Shown here in pieces: positions 59,312 to 64,000 of a stretch of 64,000 bases of DNA. The notes under the pieces are model-generated. The model was not told the DNA's origin. It searched no databases and worked only from the letters and a program-made list of their open reading frames with translations. The number at the start of each line of letters is the position of its first letter. The first letter of the stretch is position 1. The stretch is taken from contig CAMDNW010000007.1 of NCBI GenBank assembly GCA_945903275.1, positions 1-64,000 on the forward strand, written 5' to 3'. The stretch is from Thermoflexus hugenholtzii JAD2. GTDB taxonomy: Bacteria; Chloroflexota; Dehalococcoidia; UBA2979. The translations under genes and the position numbers were made by a program.

Positions 59312-59830
59312 TTGGCCTACAAGATCATCGAAACGTGCATCGGCTGTACGGCCTGCACCAAGCGCTGCCCGACGAACGCCATCACCGGCGTGCGTGACGA
59401 ACTCCACATCATCGACCCTGAGTTGTGCATCGACTGCGGTGCGTGCGGCGTGGTCTGCCCGCCCGAGGCGATCCTCGACGACATCGGCGACATCTGCCGG
59501 ACGTTCCCGCGCCGCGAAGCGCCGGTGGCGAAGATCGTCGAGGAAAACTGCATCGGCTCCGGTTGCGAGTTGTGCATCAATGTCTGCCCTTTCGACGCGC
59601 TGTCTCTGCAAGACGCACCGAACAACCACGACTACTACGGCATCGCCACCGTCGACCCGCGCAAGTGCACCGGTTGCCGGCTGTGCGAGGACTCCTGCGG
59701 CTGGTCGGCCATCTACATCGATCCGCCGCGCGAGATGCTGAAGCGGAAGATTTACCCGGTGGAGATCCTCACCCCCAAGAAGGGCAAAGGCCTCCAGCGT
59801 GCCCGCGAGCGTCAGGCCTCCGAGGCGTAA
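59312..59830 (+). CDS. Ferredoxin-type protein with several 4Fe-4S motifs
   Basis: CIGCTACTKRCPTNAI, CIDCGACGVVCPPEAI, CIGSGCELCINVCPFDAL, CTGCRLCEDSCGWSAI. Confidence 0.9.
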   Translation: MAYKIIETCIGCTACTKRCPTNAITGVRDELHIIDPELCIDCGACGVVCPPEAILDDIGDICRTFPRREAPVAKIVEENCIGSGCELCINVCPFDALSLQDAPNNHDYYGIATVDPRKCTGCRLCEDSCGWSAIYIDPPREMLKRKIYPVEILTPKKGKGLQRARERQASEA

Positions 59831-59848
59831 CGCTCGCCACCGGCAGCA

Positions 59849-59882
59849 AAGCAAGAGGCCCGCCCACGCGGGCCTCTTGCTT
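59849..59882. terminator. Intrinsic terminator hairpin
   Basis: aagcaagaggcccgc ccac gcgggcctcttgctt. Confidence 0.8.
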
Positions 59883-59920
59883 ACCCGAGTTTATGAGTTG
59901 CCCATCTGAGGCGAGACACC

Positions 59921-60364
59921 ATGACTGAACCGCTCCGCCTCGAAGTGCTAACCTTGCGGCCCGGCGCACGCGTGCCGGAGCGGCAGAGCGCGCTCGCGTC
60001 TGGCTTCGACCTGCACGCCTGTCCCGACGCGGCCAGCATCGAGGTAGGGACGACACCGGTGCTGGTGCCGACGGGCATCGCAATCGCCGCGCCCGCGGGC
60101 AGCGATGTGCAGATCCGCCCGCGATCCGGGCTGTCCGCACGAGGCATCATGGCAGTCTTCGGGACGCTCGATGCGGATTACCGGGGAGAGTTGTTCGTCA
60201 CGATGTACTGCCTGCCGGATGTGGGTCGGTACGTGATCCACAACGGCGACCGCATCGCACAGCTAGTGGTGTCGATGCTCGCGCCGGTGGAGTGGACGAT
60301 CGTGGAGCGCCTCGACGCTACGGAGCGCGGCGAAGGTGGGCATGGGTCAACGGGGCGGGCGTAG
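59921..60364 (+). CDS. dut: dUTP diphosphatase
   Basis: ASGFDLHAC...VLVPTGIAIAAPAGSDVQIRPRSGLSARGI...VFGTLDADYRGELFVTMYC...NGDRIAQLVV. Confidence 0.93.
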   Translation: MTEPLRLEVLTLRPGARVPERQSALASGFDLHACPDAASIEVGTTPVLVPTGIAIAAPAGSDVQIRPRSGLSARGIMAVFGTLDADYRGELFVTMYCLPDVGRYVIHNGDRIAQLVVSMLAPVEWTIVERLDATERGEGGHGSTGRA

Positions 60365-60387
60365 GGTTGACTGTTCGCGGGCAAAGC

Positions 60388-60413
60388 GAGAGCGGACCCG
60401 TGGGTCCGCTCTC
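60388..60413. terminator. Terminator-like hairpin after dut
   Basis: gagagcggac ccgtgg gtccgctctc. Confidence 0.65.
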
Positions 60414-60526
60414 TAAGCCAGCATCTGCCGTGCGGCGGGGGTAATTCGGCAGATACCGGCGTCTGTGCGACGCGCACTTCCGCGGCTGCGTCTAGTCGAT
60501 GGCGTCACCCTTCATTACTGGCTGCA

Positions 60527-60901
60527 TCACAGGTGCCGACCCGCGAAGAGGCCGAGCACTGTGACCGCTAACCCAATCGCCACGCTCCCGCCGAGGTTCA
60601 GCGCTGCCGAGGCTGGCGAAGCGGCCTCGGCCTGCCGCACGGCTTGGAACATCAGCGTGGAGAACGTCGTGAAGCCGCCCATCACCCCGACGGTCAGCCC
60701 CTCGCGCCACGCGGGCGAGAGCGCCAGTGGCCTCATCTCCGCCGCGCCGAGGATCAGTCCCAGCAGGAACGACCCAGCGATGTTCACCGTGAAGGTGCCC
60801 CAGACGTTCGAGCCGAACCACGTGACACTCCAGAGCGAGACGCCGTAGCGGGTCGCCGAGCCCACTGCTCCCCCGAGCGTTACGGCGGCGAGCGTCAGCA
60901 T
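60527..60901 (-). CDS. crcB: Fluoride channel CrcB/Fluc
   Basis: LGGAVGSATRYGVSLW...WGTFTVNIAGSFLLGLI...GVMGGFTTFSTLMFQAV. Confidence 0.92.
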   Translation of the reverse strand: MLTLAAVTLGGAVGSATRYGVSLWSVTWFGSNVWGTFTVNIAGSFLLGLILGAAEMRPLALSPAWREGLTVGVMGGFTTFSTLMFQAVRQAEAASPASAALNLGGSVAIGLAVTVLGLFAGRHL

Positions 60902-60907
60902 CGGGGC

Positions 60908-61582
60908 TCACGCTACCGACTCGGCACGTTGCTCATCGTCGAGGAAGAGGTAGTGATAGATGAGCGCCGCCAGCACGGCGCCGACGATGGGGCCGATCCA
61001 GTAAACCAGCGCGTGATCGAACTGGCCGAAGGCGACCTCGGGGCCGAGGGCACGGGCGGGGTTCATCGCTGCGCCAGTCAGGCGGCCGGCAGCGAGAATA
61101 TCGACGGTAATCATGAGGCCGATGGCGAAGCCGCCGACCTTCGGGGCGCGCTTGTCGATGGCGGTGCCAAAGATCGCGAGTACGAGGAAGAAGGTCAGTA
61201 CCGCCTCGATGATGACACCCTGGAGGAAGGTGATACCGGTGATGTCCGGGACACCGTTAGCGACATCGGTGAGGGTGGCGGGGAAGGCGGACTTCAGCAC
61301 CATCGCGGCGGCAATGCCGCCGAGGAGTTGCACAAGGATGTAGGCGACTGCATCGAGCGATGGCATACGGCGGGTGGCCCAGAGGCCGATGGTGACGGCG
61401 GGGTTGAACTGCCCGCCGGAGACCGCCCCGAGCGCTGTCGCCATGATCGCGATGGTGAGGCCGTGAGCGAGGGCGACGCCGACGATGGTGCTGCCGACGA
61501 TTACCGCACCCACGCCCATGAAGATGAGCGCAAAGGTACCGATGAACTCGGCGGCCAGTTTGCTGATGAGCGGCTGTCCCAC
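60908..61582 (-). CDS. MIP-family aquaporin
   Basis: Two NPA motifs: SGGQFNPAVTIG and GAAMNPARALGP. Confidence 0.93.
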   Translation of the reverse strand: MGQPLISKLAAEFIGTFALIFMGVGAVIVGSTIVGVALAHGLTIAIMATALGAVSGGQFNPAVTIGLWATRRMPSLDAVAYILVQLLGGIAAAMVLKSAFPATLTDVANGVPDITGITFLQGVIIEAVLTFFLVLAIFGTAIDKRAPKVGGFAIGLMITVDILAAGRLTGAAMNPARALGPEVAFGQFDHALVYWIGPIVGAVLAALIYHYLFLDDEQRAESVA

Positions 61583-61883
61583 TGGAACCCCCGTCCCTCA
61601 CATCGTTAGTGTGAGTTGAGCAGCATTACACCAATAATCAGCTTATACGTCAATGCGGTTTGTCAATTACCAGATATCCACAACAGCGCGCCAAACTGAG
61701 GGCCTCGCGGCAGTGATCGAGCGAGCCTCGAAGCGCCCTGTCCGCTACAAGCCACGGCGCCGAACGACCGGCTGAATCGGCTACCGGGACGGCTGTGTGA
61801 GCCGCGCGTGTTCTATGCCACCGAAGGAACACCGTTGACCAGCCTCATCCGAGCCGCCTACGGTTCTCTAGAGGAGTCCCGCC

Positions 61884-62396
61884 ATGCGCCTGATCCGGAA
61901 TCTCATCGCCACGCTGATCTTCGCCGTGCTGGGGGCGGCCGCGGGACGGTGGCTGTCCGCGCAGCGCCGAGGCGAGACGGCCTCGTTCGACCTTGCGGCG
62001 CTGCGGCCGACGGTACGCGAGGTGATGCCGGGCCTGATTGCGGCGCTGCGCGCGAGCGAGCGGCCATGGTCGTACCTGCACCTGCCGGGCTGGCTCGCGG
62101 CGTTCGCCGTGAACCTCGCGACCGGCGCGTTCGCGAGCGAACTCGCGCCGTGGCTGCGAGCGCTCGGCATCAACGGCGGCAGCAACGAGGCAAGCGATGA
62201 CCTCGATGGCCGTGACGACCGTGGCGACGGGGCGTTCGGCGCAGGCTTCGAGGCGCCCGAGCCGTGGTCAACCTCGGCCAGCGCTTCTGCCAGCGCCACA
62301 CGCAGCACCGTGCGCACCGAGGTCTGGACGAGCGAAGTGCCCCTGGCCTCGGAAACCCCGGAACCCATGCCGGGCTTCCGCCCCTTCGCGAACTGA
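61884..62396 (+). CDS. Hypothetical membrane-associated protein
   Basis: N-terminal hydrophobic segment; 170 aa open frame with SD gaggag upstream. Confidence 0.55.
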   Translation: MRLIRNLIATLIFAVLGAAAGRWLSAQRRGETASFDLAALRPTVREVMPGLIAALRASERPWSYLHLPGWLAAFAVNLATGAFASELAPWLRALGINGGSNEASDDLDGRDDRGDGAFGAGFEAPEPWSTSASASASATRSTVRTEVWTSEVPLASETPEPMPGFRPFAN

Positions 62397-62408
62397 CGAG
62401 TCCGGCGC

Positions 62409-62813
62409 GTGCCGCCCGACTCCTTCACGCTGGCCGAGGCGCGCGCGGCGCTTGTGGTGGTGCGCGCAGCCCTCAACGCGCTGCAGGTGGCGCAGCAGCG
62501 GCTGCGCGAGGTACAGGCGGAGTTGCGGGTGCTCAACCGCCAGCATCTGAACGACGGCGTGATGGCGGAGCACCGGGTACGGTCGCTGCGGCAGGAGCAG
62601 CAGGCGCTGGGCGAAGCGGCGCAGCGGCATGCCTTCGCGATCCGCGACGCGGGGGCGGAGTTGAAAAGCATCGAGGACGGCCTGCTCGACTTCCCCATGG
62701 TGATCGAGGGCGAACTGGCCTACTGGTGCTGGCGCAGCGGCGAGGATGACATCGATTGGTGGCACCTGCGCAGTACCGGGTTCGCCCGACGCCGCCGGAT
62801 TGAGATGGAGTAA
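62409..62813 (+). CDS. DUF2203-like protein
   Basis: FTLAEARAALVVVRAALNAL...GAELKSIEDGLLDFPMVIEGELAYWCWRSGEDDIDWWH. Confidence 0.75.
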   Translation: MPPDSFTLAEARAALVVVRAALNALQVAQQRLREVQAELRVLNRQHLNDGVMAEHRVRSLRQEQQALGEAAQRHAFAIRDAGAELKSIEDGLLDFPMVIEGELAYWCWRSGEDDIDWWHLRSTGFARRRRIEME

Positions 62814-62870
62814 AGCAGAGCGGAGGAGCGCGGCGGTGTACCCTCGTATACGTAGAGGCGGAGGCGCACG

Positions 62871-63443
62871 TTGACCCTGACCGCAGTCCTAGTCGCCGCG
62901 TATCTCCTAGGCTCGATCCCCATGTCGTACATCGTCGTGCTCCGGGCAACGGGGCGGGACATCCGGACGATGGGGAGCGGCAACCCCGGGACGATGAACG
63001 TGTTCGACACGGTCGGCTGGTTTGCGGCGCTGGTGGTCGCGGTGGGCGACATCTCGAAGGGCGCGGCGGCGGTTGCGCTCGCCTACCTCGCGGGCCTCAC
63101 CGACGGAGGCGCGGTGCTGGCGGCGATGGCAGCGGTGATCGGGCACGACTGGTCGATCTTCCTATGGCTTGAAGGCGGCAACGGCACGGCGGCGGTGATC
63201 GGCGGGATGCTGGCGCTGATGCCGGCGGCGACGCTGATTGCAGCGGGCGTCGCGATTGGCCTCGGCTACACGATTGGATCGCGGCGAATCGGCGGGATCA
63301 TCGGGATCGCGCTGGTGCCGGTGCTCGGGATCTTGCTCGGGGAGCCACACACGCAGCTGTACGGGGCGATCGCATTAATGTCATTCACGATCGTGAAGAT
63401 CATCCGCTTCGAAGGATTCTCCCCGGCGCGGCCTGACCGATGA
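62871..63443 (+). CDS. plsY: Glycerol-3-phosphate acyltransferase PlsY
   Basis: AYLLGSIPMSYIVVLRATGRDIRTMGSGNPGTMNVFDTVGW...GHDWSIFLWLEGGNGTA. Confidence 0.93.
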   Translation: MTLTAVLVAAYLLGSIPMSYIVVLRATGRDIRTMGSGNPGTMNVFDTVGWFAALVVAVGDISKGAAAVALAYLAGLTDGGAVLAAMAAVIGHDWSIFLWLEGGNGTAAVIGGMLALMPAATLIAAGVAIGLGYTIGSRRIGGIIGIALVPVLGILLGEPHTQLYGAIALMSFTIVKIIRFEGFSPARPDR

Positions 63444-64000
63444 CCACGTTCGAGGAAACACTCGACCGCTTCCGCCTGACCGCCGCCGGATCGCCGGAGG
63501 GTGTGCCGATGGCACGCCTCGCATTGCTGGCGGCGCAAGCGGAGTACCCGGACATCGACATCCCCAGTTACGAGCGGCGGCTGCTCAACCTGAGCCAGCA
63601 ACTCGAGGCGCGCATTCACCCGGCGGCGGACACGCGCACGCAACTCGCCGAGGCGCGCAAGTTGCTCTTCGAGGAATGCGCGTTCCGCGGCAACAGCGAC
63701 GAGTACAGCGAACCGCGCAACCTTTACCTGAACGACGTGATCGACAGGCAGCAGGGTATCCCGGCGTCGCTGGCGATCATCTACGTGACGGTCTGTCAGC
63801 GGGCGGGCATTCACGCGCGCCCGGTCGGACTGCCCGGCCACGTCATCATCCGCGTCGAAAGCCCCGAAGGCCCGGTGTTCATCGACCCGTTCGAGGCGGG
63901 GCAAGAACTGACCGAGGACGACTGCAAGAAACTGGTGCGCAACGTCTACGGCCGCCGCACTCCGTTCCGCGAGCACTTCCTAGACGCGATCACCGCGAGG
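63440..64000 (+). CDS. SirB1-like transglutaminase-related protein, runs off window edge
   Basis: MTTFEETLDRFRLTAAGSPEGVPMARLALLAAQAEYPDIDIPSYERRL...YLNDVIDRQQGIPASLAIIYVTVCQRAGIHARPVGLPGHVIIRVE. Confidence 0.85.
   Translation, partial: MTTFEETLDRFRLTAAGSPEGVPMARLALLAAQAEYPDIDIPSYERRLLNLSQQLEARIHPAADTRTQLAEARKLLFEECAFRGNSDEYSEPRNLYLNDVIDRQQGIPASLAIIYVTVCQRAGIHARPVGLPGHVIIRVESPEGPVFIDPFEAGQELTEDDCKKLVRNVYGRRTPFREHFLDAITAR

Overview
High-GC bacterial chromosome segment. Gene content suggests Chloroflexota or a relative, but this is inference and not proven. There are about 50 protein genes, mostly conserved housekeeping operons: nusA-ylxR-infB-rbfA-truB; rpsB-tsf-frr-uppS-cdsA-dxr-rseP-ispG; nadA/B/C; sucCD; proS; prfB; miaB; nuoI/nuoG-like; and one tRNA-Ser(GCU). 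The observations I rate highest are: (1) two secreted proteins flanking a membrane-fused spermidine-synthase-like protein that share a C-terminal 'APKTGNAGM...TM...RR' tail, resembling an uncharacterised sorting signal; (2) an actinobacterial-like phosphatidylinositol/PIM-type locus (Ino1, two acyltransferases, PHP, GT4, CDP-alcohol phosphatidyltransferase) translationally coupled to a cysteine-free tandem thioredoxin-fold protein; (3) a perfect 9-3-9 palindrome in front of nadA with an NrtR-like regulator nearby; (4) a promoter/terminator/leader-ORF arrangement upstream of nusA; (5) an unusually large number of decayed accessory genes (frameshifts, nonsense codons, truncations) while the core genes are intact; (6) a lower-GC patch with three small unassigned ORFs; (7) a 22-bp perfect hairpin inside truB; (8) a canonical +1 programmed frameshift in prfB that the ORF track does not represent correctly. 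No CRISPR array, rRNA or intact transposase was seen. All family names come from reading motifs by eye; no database search was run.
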